NCBI GenBank assembly: GCA_008032955.1 | Contig: CP032046.1 | Span: 744,001-808,000, forward strand | From: Helicobacter pylori | GTDB taxonomy: Bacteria; Campylobacterota; Campylobacteria; Campylobacterales; Helicobacteraceae | Length of the DNA: 64,000 nucleotides | Direction of reading: 5' to 3' | In this document: positions 27,930 to 35,904 of the stretch, one piece after another | Position numbering within the stretch: position 1 is the stretch's first letter | Layout of the letters: every line of letters starts with the position of its first letter | Translations under genes and position numbers: made by a program | The notes under the pieces: model-generated | What the model saw: only the letters and a program-made list of their open reading frames with translations | Databases searched by the model: none | What the model was told of the DNA's origin: nothing

Positions 27930-29480
27930 TTAATCTTGCGCTTGAATGGCGCTAATCAAAGCGGTGTTGATAATATCTTACACTAAAGCGCCCCTACTCA
28001 AATCGTTAATGGGCTTGTTCAAGCCTTGTAAGATAGGCCCTATCGCCACGGCTTTAGCGCTTCGTTGCACCGCTTTATAAGCGATATTCCCAGCGTTTAA
28101 ATCCGGGAAAATAAAAACGCTAGCTTGCCCGGCCACTTGGCTGTTAGGCCTTTTTTTCTTGGCTACGCCTTTATCTATGGAAGCGTCAAATTGCAAAGGA
28201 CCATCAATTTCTAATTGGGGATCTAATTTTTGTGCGATTGTTAGGGCTTCTTTGATTTTGTCTATCATTTCGCCTTGAGCGGAATTTCCTGTCGCATAAG
28301 AAAGCAAGGCCACTTTAGGCACGATATTGAATTGCTTGGCGCTCTGCGCGGAAGTGGTAGCAATCTCGGCTAATTCTTTAGGGCTAGGGTTAGGGATAAT
28401 CGTGCAATCCCCAAAAACGAACACTTGAGTGTCCAAACACATTAAAAACACGCTTGAAACCAGGCTCACGCCGGGCTTAGTCTTAATGATTTGTAAAGCG
28501 GGTCTAATGGTCTCAGCTGTGATTGACCCCAGAAACCATGGCATGCGCGTATCCTAAATGCACGAGCATGGTCGCAAAATAAGTTTTATCCAACGCTAAT
28601 CGCTCAGCTTCTTGCTGATTCAAGCCCTTTGATTTTCGCAATTCATACAAATGATTAGCGAATTCTTCCCTATAATGCGAAGTGTTGGGATCAATGATTT
28701 CTATATTTTCTAAATTCAAGTTTAAGTTTTTCGCTTGGGAATTAATGGCCTCTTTATCGCCTAATAAGATCAATCCTACCGCACCCATAGCGTTCAAACG
28801 ATGCACGGCTTTTAAAATCCTTTCATCTTCGCTCTCGGGTAAAACGACTTTTTTAATCTGCCTTTTAGCCTTTTTTCCAAACCCATTTGAAAGGCTAAAG
28901 GGGTAATAATCTCGCTTTTTGTTTGCAACACGCTTTCCATCACGCTCGCTTCTAATGTGCATTGTTGCTTGCAAAGAGACGCGCTTAAAAAATGTGGTTT
29001 TTCAAGCATCTCACCCGCAAATAGCCCTAAAGCGAAAGGGGCTTCTTTTTTGAGAATATGAGAATGCATGGCTTTCAAATATTCCAAACTCGTTTGCGCG
29101 ACAGCCACCATAGGAGCGTTTAAATGCTTGGCTAAAATGGTGTTTAAATCTAACAGAGCGTTTAAGAAAAACTTCGGCGCATACCCCAAATTAATGACAA
29201 AATCATGCGTGGATTGTAATTCATCATAGCGTTTGAGAATCGTTTCAAATAGTAACTCTTCTTGAGCGGTGCTCACAAGCTCTAAAGCCTTTTGTTTGTC
29301 TATGGCGCTATGGATCTCTAAAGAGCTTAGACCCTCGCACCCCCCCAAGCCCTCGCACTCCCCACTAATGGGCGAAAATAAGGCGATTTTTTGATAGCGC
29401 GGTTTTAGCGCTTTTAAAAGACTCTTACAAGCAACCCCTAAAACTTCGGTATCCTCTGGGTAAATCCATAAACTTTGCAT
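27930..29480 (-). pseudogene. pta: Phosphate acetyltransferase, inactivated by two frameshifts and a stop
   Basis: Pta makes acetyl phosphate from acetyl-CoA. The intended start is the ATG at 29480 (MQSLWIYPEDTEVLG) behind AGGGAG. The frame breaks at an A run (plus-strand T6, 28871–28876) after GLEK, where seven A would give GLEKKAKRQIKKVVLPES. It breaks again near 28515–28530, where MVSG-VNH and TAETIRP lie in different frames. Finally, GTG TAA at 27978–27983 replaces the glutamate codon of ALVEDIINTALIS. The catalytic parts ([27 protein letters not shown]) remain in the debris. With ackA, the whole acetate branch is lost. Confidence 0.93.
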
Positions 29481-29600
29481 GCCAATCTCCCTAAAATCAT
29501 CGTTTTTATTCAATTGTAGCAAAATTTAATTAAACCTAAACGAAACCATAGTTTTGTAAAAAGGCTTTTAGCATTTTTTAGATTTGATCATTCATCTTAA

Positions 29601-29614
29601 GGAACTCTTTTTGC
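29601..29614 (+). promoter_or_regulatory. Candidate sigma-54 (RpoN) promoter for fliK
   Basis: GGAACTCTTTTTGC has the invariant −24 GG and −12 GC exactly ten bases apart. It lies 47 bases before the fliK ATG, so transcription would begin near 29626. Hook and rod genes of H. pylori belong to the RpoN class, which fits the gene. The match outside the two dinucleotides is only fair. Confidence 0.55.
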
Positions 29615-29660
29615 TTGACTCCTACCATGTAAAATAAAAGAGTTGTTTTAAAGGATAGTC

Positions 29661-31217
29661 ATGCCATCTCCTGTTAATCCCATTCACACCAACACAAACG
29701 CTTTAAATGGCGGGGCGAAAAACGAAGTTAAAGACGCCAAAAACGCCCCTAAAAGCGCATCAAAGGATTTCAGCAAGATCTTAAACCAAAAGATCTCTAA
29801 AGACAAAACCGCCCCTAAAGAATTATCAAGCTCTAGCACTTTAAAAACCACGCCTAAAGACGCTAAAGCGCTTGAAAAAACCCCTACCCTACCCCACCAA
29901 CACGCTCAAAATCTCGCCAAAAACCAACAAGCCCCTACCCTAAAAGATTGGCTCAACCACCCAAAAACCCACCCAACAGCCCCACATGAGGCCCAACATG
30001 AAACCCATGAAGCTAATGAAACTAACCCCAAAACCCCTAACGAAACTTTAAACAAGAATGAAAAAAAGCCTAACGAAGTTGCTTCTAACGCTCATCAAAC
30101 AAACTTGCCTAATAAAAACCCTATAACCCCTAACCACGCTAACAACACTAATAAAACCCCCACCACCCCTACCCATAGCGCCAAAGATCCAAAAACCCTT
30201 AAAGACATCCAAACGCTCAGCCAAAAACATGACCTAAACGCCAGCAACATTCAAGCGGCCACGACCCTAGAAAATAAAAACCCCTTAAATGCGAGCGATC
30301 AGCTCGCTTTGAAAACAACGCAAACGCCCACTAACCACACCCTTGCAAAGAACGACTCTAAAAACACCGCTAACCTTTCTAGCGTTTTGCAATCTTTAGA
30401 AAAAAAAGAACCGCCAAATAAAGAACACGCAAACCCCCATAATGAAAAAAAAATGCCCCCTTTAAAGGAAGCTTTAGAAATGAACGCCATTAAGAGGGAT
30501 AAAACGCTTTCTAAAAAAAAGCCAGAAAAAACCCCCATTCACGCTAAAACCCAGACCACAGCCCAAGCCACAACGCCAGAAAATGCCCTTAAAATCCCTC
30601 TTAAAACGCCCCCTTTAATGCCTTTAATAGGAGCTAACCCCCCTAACGATAATATTCCAACGCCATTAGAAAAAGAAGAAAAAACTAAAGAAATAAGCGA
30701 CAATAAAGAAAAAGCTAAAGAAACTAGTAGCAGCGCTCAAAGCGCGCAAAACACCCAAGCTAGCGATAAGACAAGCGACAATAAAAGCATCGCCCCTAAA
30801 GAAACGATCAAGCATTTCACCCAACAATTAAAACAAGAAATCCAAGAATACAAACCCCCCATGAGCAAGATCTCTATGGATTTATTCCCTAAGGAATTGG
30901 GCAAGGTTGAAGTAACCATTCAAAAAGTGGGTAAAAACCTTAAAGTGAGCGTGATTTCTCACAATAACAGCTTGCAAACCTTTTTGGACAACCAACAAGA
31001 TCTTAAAAACAGCTTGAACGCTTTAGGCTTTGAAGGGGTGGATTTGAGCTTTTCGCAAGATTTTTCTAAAGAGCAACAAGCCCCCAAAGATCAACCAAAA
31101 GAGCCATTTAAAGAACAGGAATTAACCCCCTTAAAAGAAAACGCCCTAAAAAGCTACCAAGAGAACACAGACCATGAAAACCAAGAAACGAGCATGCAAA
31201 TCACTCTTTATGCGTGA
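29661..31217 (+). CDS. fliK: Flagellar hook-length control protein FliK
   Basis: FliK is exported through the flagellar type III apparatus, measures hook length and switches the export gate from hook to filament subunits. The 518-residue protein has a long N-terminal ruler, poor in aromatic residues and rich in Thr, Asn, Lys, Pro and Ala. It ends in the globular FliK C-terminal domain, from about residue 400: ISMDLFPKELGKVEVTIQK and LQTFLDNQQDLKNSLNALGF. The domain and the position before flgD and flgE identify it; the ruler itself is too low in complexity to align. It has a strong site (AAGGATA) before the ATG. Confidence 0.9.
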   Translation: MPSPVNPIHTNTNALNGGAKNEVKDAKNAPKSASKDFSKILNQKISKDKTAPKELSSSSTLKTTPKDAKALEKTPTLPHQHAQNLAKNQQAPTLKDWLNHPKTHPTAPHEAQHETHEANETNPKTPNETLNKNEKKPNEVASNAHQTNLPNKNPITPNHANNTNKTPTTPTHSAKDPKTLKDIQTLSQKHDLNASNIQAATTLENKNPLNASDQLALKTTQTPTNHTLAKNDSKNTANLSSVLQSLEKKEPPNKEHANPHNEKKMPPLKEALEMNAIKRDKTLSKKKPEKTPIHAKTQTTAQATTPENALKIPLKTPPLMPLIGANPPNDNIPTPLEKEEKTKEISDNKEKAKETSSSAQSAQNTQASDKTSDNKSIAPKETIKHFTQQLKQEIQEYKPPMSKISMDLFPKELGKVEVTIQKVGKNLKVSVISHNNSLQTFLDNQQDLKNSLNALGFEGVDLSFSQDFSKEQQAPKDQPKEPFKEQELTPLKENALKSYQENTDHENQETSMQITLYA

Positions 31218-31268
31218 TTTTAAGCGAGTTTGCTCTATAATTAAGACATCTTTAATAAGGAAGAGATC

Positions 31269-32282
31269 ATGGCCATTGATTTAGCAGAAGTTACAGGAGC
31301 TAAAGCCGCGCAAGAAAGGAAAAAAGAACAGCCCACCATCGCTAACGGGTTGGATAAAAACGCTTTCATGAAACTCTTTTTAGAGCAATTGAAAAATCAA
31401 GACCCCACCGCTCCTATGGAAACGGATAAAATCATCACCCAAACCGCGCAACTCACGCAAGTGGAAATGCAAGAAGAAAACAAAAAAACCATGCAAGAAG
31501 TCGCTAGCGCGATGAAATCCAATAAAGAAACTAACGAATCTTTAAAAGACTTTCAAGGCACTTTAAAAGACACCATGGAAAACCTGAACAAGGGCATGGA
31601 CGATAGCTTAAAGGCTAATAACGCTTTAAGGGAAGTAACAGCACTCAATTCTGTGAGCATGATAGGCAAAATCGCTGAAACCGATGTGAGCGGGGCGAAT
31701 TTTGACGGCAACAACAAGCTTTCTTTTTCGCTCTTTTTTGATGAAAAAATTGACGCTTCTAAAGGAGTGCCAGCGATTCAAATCTTAAATGAAAATAATG
31801 AATTAGTCAAAACGATTTCCTTAAAAGATTATAATGGGCAAAAAGGGTATATCAATTTTGAATGGGACGGCACAAACGAAAAGGGCGAAAAAGTCCCTAA
31901 AGGCAATTACAAAATCAAGGCTGAATACAATTTAGACTCTCAAAGCAAGCAGTATTTACAAACGCGCATTGGTAGGGGCGAAGTGGAGAGCGTGATTTTT
32001 GATAAAGGCAAGCCCATGCTGAGAATGGGCGAAATGATTTTACCCATAGACAGCGCAATAGAGTTTTACAAACCGGATCAGAAACCGATTGATCAAAAAC
32101 TCTCTGATCAAAAAGCCCTTGAACAGAAAATCTCTGAGCAAAAACCGCTTGATCAAAAACTCTCGGATCAAAAACTCTCTGAACAAAAACCGCAAGAACC
32201 GCTTGATCAAAAATTCTCGGATCAGAAGCCTCAAAAACTCTCTGATCAAAAACCCCAAACTCCCCCTAAAGAGACAGCATGA
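31269..32282 (+). CDS. flgD: Flagellar hook assembly scaffold FlgD
   Basis: FlgD is the temporary cap at the tip of the growing hook. The 337-residue protein has the conserved N-terminus LDKNAFMKLFLEQLKNQDPTAPMETDKIITQTAQLTQVE. A FLN-type beta region (FEWDGTNEKGEKVPKGNYKIKAEY) follows. After residue 270 comes an unusual hydrophilic tail of repeats built on SDQK, LDQK and SEQK. Its stop overlaps the flgE start by four bases (ATGA), a coupled arrangement. The 51-base gap after fliK suggests one transcript. Confidence 0.93.
   Translation: MAIDLAEVTGAKAAQERKKEQPTIANGLDKNAFMKLFLEQLKNQDPTAPMETDKIITQTAQLTQVEMQEENKKTMQEVASAMKSNKETNESLKDFQGTLKDTMENLNKGMDDSLKANNALREVTALNSVSMIGKIAETDVSGANFDGNNKLSFSLFFDEKIDASKGVPAIQILNENNELVKTISLKDYNGQKGYINFEWDGTNEKGEKVPKGNYKIKAEYNLDSQSKQYLQTRIGRGEVESVIFDKGKPMLRMGEMILPIDSAIEFYKPDQKPIDQKLSDQKALEQKISEQKPLDQKLSDQKLSEQKPQEPLDQKFSDQKPQKLSDQKPQTPPKETA
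32083..32270 (+). repeat. Repeats encoding the DQKLSDQK tail of FlgD
   Basis: About ten imperfect in-frame copies of a 15–18 base unit built on GATCAAAAACTCTCT. Each gives DQKLS-type residues, with variants LDQK, SEQK and ALEQK. Copy number could vary without frame loss when units are multiples of three. Confidence 0.7.
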
Positions 32283-34096
32283 ACGACACCTTATTAAACG
32301 CTTATAGCGGGATCAAGACCCACCAGTTTGGTATTGACAGCCTTTCCAATAATATCGCCAATGTCAATACTTTAGGCTATCGCTCCAATGATCCGGAGTT
32401 TAAGACCTTGTTTTCTTCGCATTTAGACGCTTTGAACGCCAAATCCGTTGTGGCTAACGACCGAAATTACGGCGTTACAGGCTCAGGCAATGTCCTTTCT
32501 AATAAGGACGGCGAATACATGCCAAGTGAGGGGGAATTCCACATGGCGTATCAAGGGAAGGGCTGGTTTGTGATAGGGCCCAATAAAAATGGGGAAATGA
32601 CCATTAATAAAGACGGCTTTAGCAAAAAACAGGATAATTTTCTCACGCGTGCCGGCAATTTCGCACGAGACGCCGATGGCTATTTAGTAACCCCTGAGGG
32701 CTATTATGTCTATGGTATTGATTTGAAAAAGATCAAAGACGGCACGCTCAATTCCACCGCTAGAGATGAAGACATTGAAAAATTGCATGGCAACACCCTT
32801 TCGCCCTTACAAATCCCCCAGGATTTGACTTACCAGCCCGTGCTTAGCACGAAAGTGAATATCAGCGTGAATCTAAACCCTAAAGATCATTTAAAAGGCG
32901 TGCAAGATTTTTTCTTAAACGATAAGGGCGAAATCATTAAAGAGCGTTTTTTAAACCAGGACATTAACGCTTTAGCGAATAACGATAACGAGCCAATAGA
33001 CGCGATCACGAATCGCAAATTGAATGTGAGTATCCAAAAAGAAGATGGCAAAAAAGAGGATTTTGTTTTCACTTATGGGGACGCTGAAAAAGGCGAAAAC
33101 CAATTCAAAACTTTAGGCGATTTGCAAAAACTCCTTAAAGAAAAAACCGGGCTAGACTTAAACCTCATCAAAAGCGAAAAAGACGCCAAAAGCCCCCCCC
33201 TTTTATTAGAGATCGCTAATCCTAGCCAAACGCCTATCACCTTTAGCTTGAGCGGGGGCATTGCGGATAAATTGGGCTTGAAAGCGGACGGAATGGAACT
33301 GAAAAAGGGCATTAGCAGGGATTCAGTAGCGATCAAAATCCCTTATTACAGCACAGAAGTGGATATTTATGATAAAGCCGGGGATAAATACTTGCTCCAA
33401 AGCGAATATTACATGACCAATTCCAACGATCCCACATCAAGCCCCACGAGTAAAAGGAAAAACCAAACTTGGGAAGTGAAAAGCTACATCGTAGATCCCA
33501 AAAACAAAACCCCTATCAATGATCCCACTTGGGAAATTGTCGGCTTTGATTCAGCCACGCATAAAATGAAATCCGCTCCCATGACTTTGGATTTTAAAGG
33601 CAATAAGCTCACCTATTCTTTAGATAAAAGCGAAAACCATGATTCTAGCGATTTGTCTTATCAAGACTCTAAACTCTTAGAAGCGAGTCAAGACGGCAAG
33701 CCTAGGGGCATTTTTAGAGACATGCGCATTGAAGAAAATGGCGTGATTTCTCTAGCCTTTAGTAACGGGGTGGTAGAGCCGGTCGCTCGCATCGGTATTT
33801 TAGCTTTCACTAACGATCAAGGCTTAAGGAAAATCGGCGGTAATCTCTATGAAATGCAAGAAGGCACCATTAATGGCGAAAACAGACCCCTAAGCGGTAA
33901 CCCCATTTTAGGGTGGGACGAAGAGGGCAAGCTCAAGTTTGGGAAAATCAGGCATAAATATTTAGAAACGAGCAACGTGAATGCCGGGAACGCCCTAACC
34001 AATCTCATTTTAATGCAAAGAGGCTATTCCATGAACGCTAGGGCCTTTGGCGCGGGCGATGACATGATTAAAGAAGCCATTAGCTTGAAAAAATAA
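32279..34096 (+). CDS. flgE: Flagellar hook protein FlgE paralogue
   Basis: This 605-residue hook-family protein has the axial-protein N-terminus LLNAYSGIKTHQFGIDSLSNNIANVNTLGYRS and the matching C-terminus, ETSNVNAGNALTNLILMQRGYSMNARAF, which form the coiled-coil core. The middle carries variable domains. H. pylori has two FlgE-type proteins; the one in this hook cluster (HP0908) is distinct from the longer hook subunit elsewhere in the genome, so it may be a minor or alternative hook component. The start overlaps flgD by four bases. Confidence 0.88.
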   Translation: MNDTLLNAYSGIKTHQFGIDSLSNNIANVNTLGYRSNDPEFKTLFSSHLDALNAKSVVANDRNYGVTGSGNVLSNKDGEYMPSEGEFHMAYQGKGWFVIGPNKNGEMTINKDGFSKKQDNFLTRAGNFARDADGYLVTPEGYYVYGIDLKKIKDGTLNSTARDEDIEKLHGNTLSPLQIPQDLTYQPVLSTKVNISVNLNPKDHLKGVQDFFLNDKGEIIKERFLNQDINALANNDNEPIDAITNRKLNVSIQKEDGKKEDFVFTYGDAEKGENQFKTLGDLQKLLKEKTGLDLNLIKSEKDAKSPPLLLEIANPSQTPITFSLSGGIADKLGLKADGMELKKGISRDSVAIKIPYYSTEVDIYDKAGDKYLLQSEYYMTNSNDPTSSPTSKRKNQTWEVKSYIVDPKNKTPINDPTWEIVGFDSATHKMKSAPMTLDFKGNKLTYSLDKSENHDSSDLSYQDSKLLEASQDGKPRGIFRDMRIEENGVISLAFSNGVVEPVARIGILAFTNDQGLRKIGGNLYEMQEGTINGENRPLSGNPILGWDEEGKLKFGKIRHKYLETSNVNAGNALTNLILMQRGYSMNARAFGAGDDMIKEAISLKK

Positions 34097-34120
34097 AAGG
34101 CTGAAATAAGGAGTATGGTA

Positions 34121-34146
34121 AAATATCCTTTTTAATAAGGATATTT
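34121..34146 (+). promoter_or_regulatory. Inverted repeat covering the ribosome-binding site of the restriction gene
   Basis: AAATATCC at 34121–34128 and GGATATTT at 34139–34146 are perfect inverted repeats around a ten-base AT spacer, ending one base before the start codon at 34148. The second arm includes the AAGG ribosome-binding site. In RNA this would hide the site; in DNA it could be an operator. TATGGTAAAAT just upstream could be the −10. Confidence 0.55.
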
Positions 34147-34147
34147 A

Positions 34148-34770
34148 ATGATACCCACACAGCTTAATGAAATTGCAGAATTTTTAAAAACAAACCCTTA
34201 TCATTTGTCGCAACCCTTACAGGATGGGCGATTGAATTCATCGGTCAATGAAGAAGAAATTTTAAATACTATTAAGGATTATTTTCCTATCCAACTGCCA
34301 AAAGCTAGAGAGTGGTGGGATTTTAGTTTTGAAGAAAACGATATTTTTTATCCTGTTAATATTAAAACCACCACCACAAAAACCGCTGACAATCTTAATT
34401 GCAAATTAGGGATTTACTATGCATTATGCGGCTTATTACCGGAATTTAATAACGAAATCGCATGGTAAAATACTTCCAAAAACTTCACAAAGACTTAGGC
34501 ACAAACACCGATAGGGATTATTATTTTTTGATTATCAACAAAAACGATCCTAAAGATATTTTTATCAATTCCTTAAAAGGCATTCAAACTCTTCAGCCAA
34601 ATGGCAATAACTTGCCCTTCCAATGCAAGTGGGACAACAACAGAGAAATCGTTCAAAGAAACTTTATTGAAAGTAAAAACTTCATCTTAAGCGCTTTAGC
34701 CAAAAGCGTTAAGTTACGAGCTAATATTTATTTAACATTCAAAGAAGTTTTTGGAGAATTTTTTGAATAA
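34148..34770 (+). pseudogene. Type II restriction endonuclease, split by a frameshift
   Basis: Two overlapping frames (34148–34468 and 34462–34770) make one protein of about 207 residues if one base is added near 34464. The N-terminal part holds WWDFSFEENDIFYPVNIKTT and continues KTADNLNCKLGIYYALCG, a pattern found in PD-(D/E)xK restriction enzymes. The second part includes DRDYYFLIINKNDPKDIF. It precedes a DNA methyltransferase on the same strand and overlaps it, which identifies it as the nuclease of that system. Two separate co-translated chains cannot be fully excluded because the downstream frame has its own ATG at 34462. Confidence 0.7.
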
Positions 34771-35896
34771 TTTAGATATTAAAACTTTAGGGCAGGTTTT
34801 CACCCCTAAAAATATAGTGGATTTCATGCTCACTCTAAAGCACAATCATGGGAGTGTTTTAGAACCGAGTGCGGGCGATGGGAGTTTTTTAAAGCGCTTA
34901 AAAAAGGCTGTAGGGATTGAAATCGATCCTAAAATCTGCCCTAAAAATGCCCTTTGCATGGACTTTTTTGACTACCCTTTAGAAAATCAATTTGACACCA
35001 TTATCGGTAACCCGCCCTATGTCAAGCACAAGGATATTGCGCCAAGCACGAAAGAAAAACTCCATTACAGCCTTTTTGATGAAAGGAGTAATCTCTACTT
35101 GTTCTTCATAGAAAAAGCGATCAAGCATTTAAAGCCTAAAGGCGAATTGATTTTCATCACCCCAAGGGATTTTTTAAAATCCACTTCTAGCGTGAAATTA
35201 AACGAATGGATTCACAAAGAAGGCACGATAACGCATTTTTTTGAATTAGGCGATCAAAAGATTTTCCCAAACGCCATGCCCAATTGCGTGATTTTTCGTT
35301 TTTGTAAGGGTGATTTCAGTAGAATCACCAACGATGGTTTGCAATTTGTGTGCAAAAAAGGCATTTTGTATTTCCTCAACCAATCTTACACGCAAAAATT
35401 AAGCGAGATTTTTAAGGTTAAAGTGGGGGCAGTGAGCGGGTGCGATAAGATTTTTAAAAATGAAAAATACGGGAATTTAGAATTTGTCACCTCAATCACG
35501 AAAAGAACCAATGTTTTAGAAAAAATGGTTTTTGTCAATAAACCTAATGATTATTTACTCCAGCATAAAGATAGCTTGATGCAAAGAAAGATTAAAAAAT
35601 TCAATGAAGATAATTGGTTTGAGTGGGGGAGAATGCATCACATATCCCCTAAAAAACGCATTTATGTCAATACTAAAACGTGCCAAAAAAACCCCTTTTT
35701 TATCCACCAATGCCCAAATTATGACGGCTCTATTTTAGCGCTATTCCCTTATAACCAAAACTTAGATTTACAAAACCTCTGCGATAAACTCAACGCTATC
35801 AACTGGCAAGAATTGGGCTTTGTGTGCGATGGGCGTTTTTTGTTTTCGCAACGCTCTTTAGAAAACGCTCTTTTGCCTAAAGACTTTTTAAACTAG
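34763..35896 (+). CDS. Type II N6-adenine DNA methyltransferase
   Basis: This methyltransferase of the TaqI-like class has about 377 residues. Motif X is LGQVFTPKNIVDFML, motif I (AdoMet) is VLEPSAGDGSF and the catalytic motif IV is IIGNPPYVKHKD, which is NPPY for N6-adenine. A target-recognition domain fills the C-terminal half. The likely start is TTG 34763, with GGAG six bases before it; a TTG at 34751 lacks a site. It overlaps the nuclease gene by eight bases. The enzyme looks complete, so the strain probably keeps the methylation but not the cutting. The target site cannot be read from sequence. Confidence 0.88.
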   Translation: MNNLDIKTLGQVFTPKNIVDFMLTLKHNHGSVLEPSAGDGSFLKRLKKAVGIEIDPKICPKNALCMDFFDYPLENQFDTIIGNPPYVKHKDIAPSTKEKLHYSLFDERSNLYLFFIEKAIKHLKPKGELIFITPRDFLKSTSSVKLNEWIHKEGTITHFFELGDQKIFPNAMPNCVIFRFCKGDFSRITNDGLQFVCKKGILYFLNQSYTQKLSEIFKVKVGAVSGCDKIFKNEKYGNLEFVTSITKRTNVLEKMVFVNKPNDYLLQHKDSLMQRKIKKFNEDNWFEWGRMHHISPKKRIYVNTKTCQKNPFFIHQCPNYDGSILALFPYNQNLDLQNLCDKLNAINWQELGFVCDGRFLFSQRSLENALLPKDFLN

Positions 35897-35904
35897 GATA
35901 AAAC

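Noticed and set aside
30048..30919. Minus-strand frames opposite fliK
   Set aside because: They are by-products of the Lys/Asn/Thr/Pro-rich ruler sequence and have no ribosome sites.
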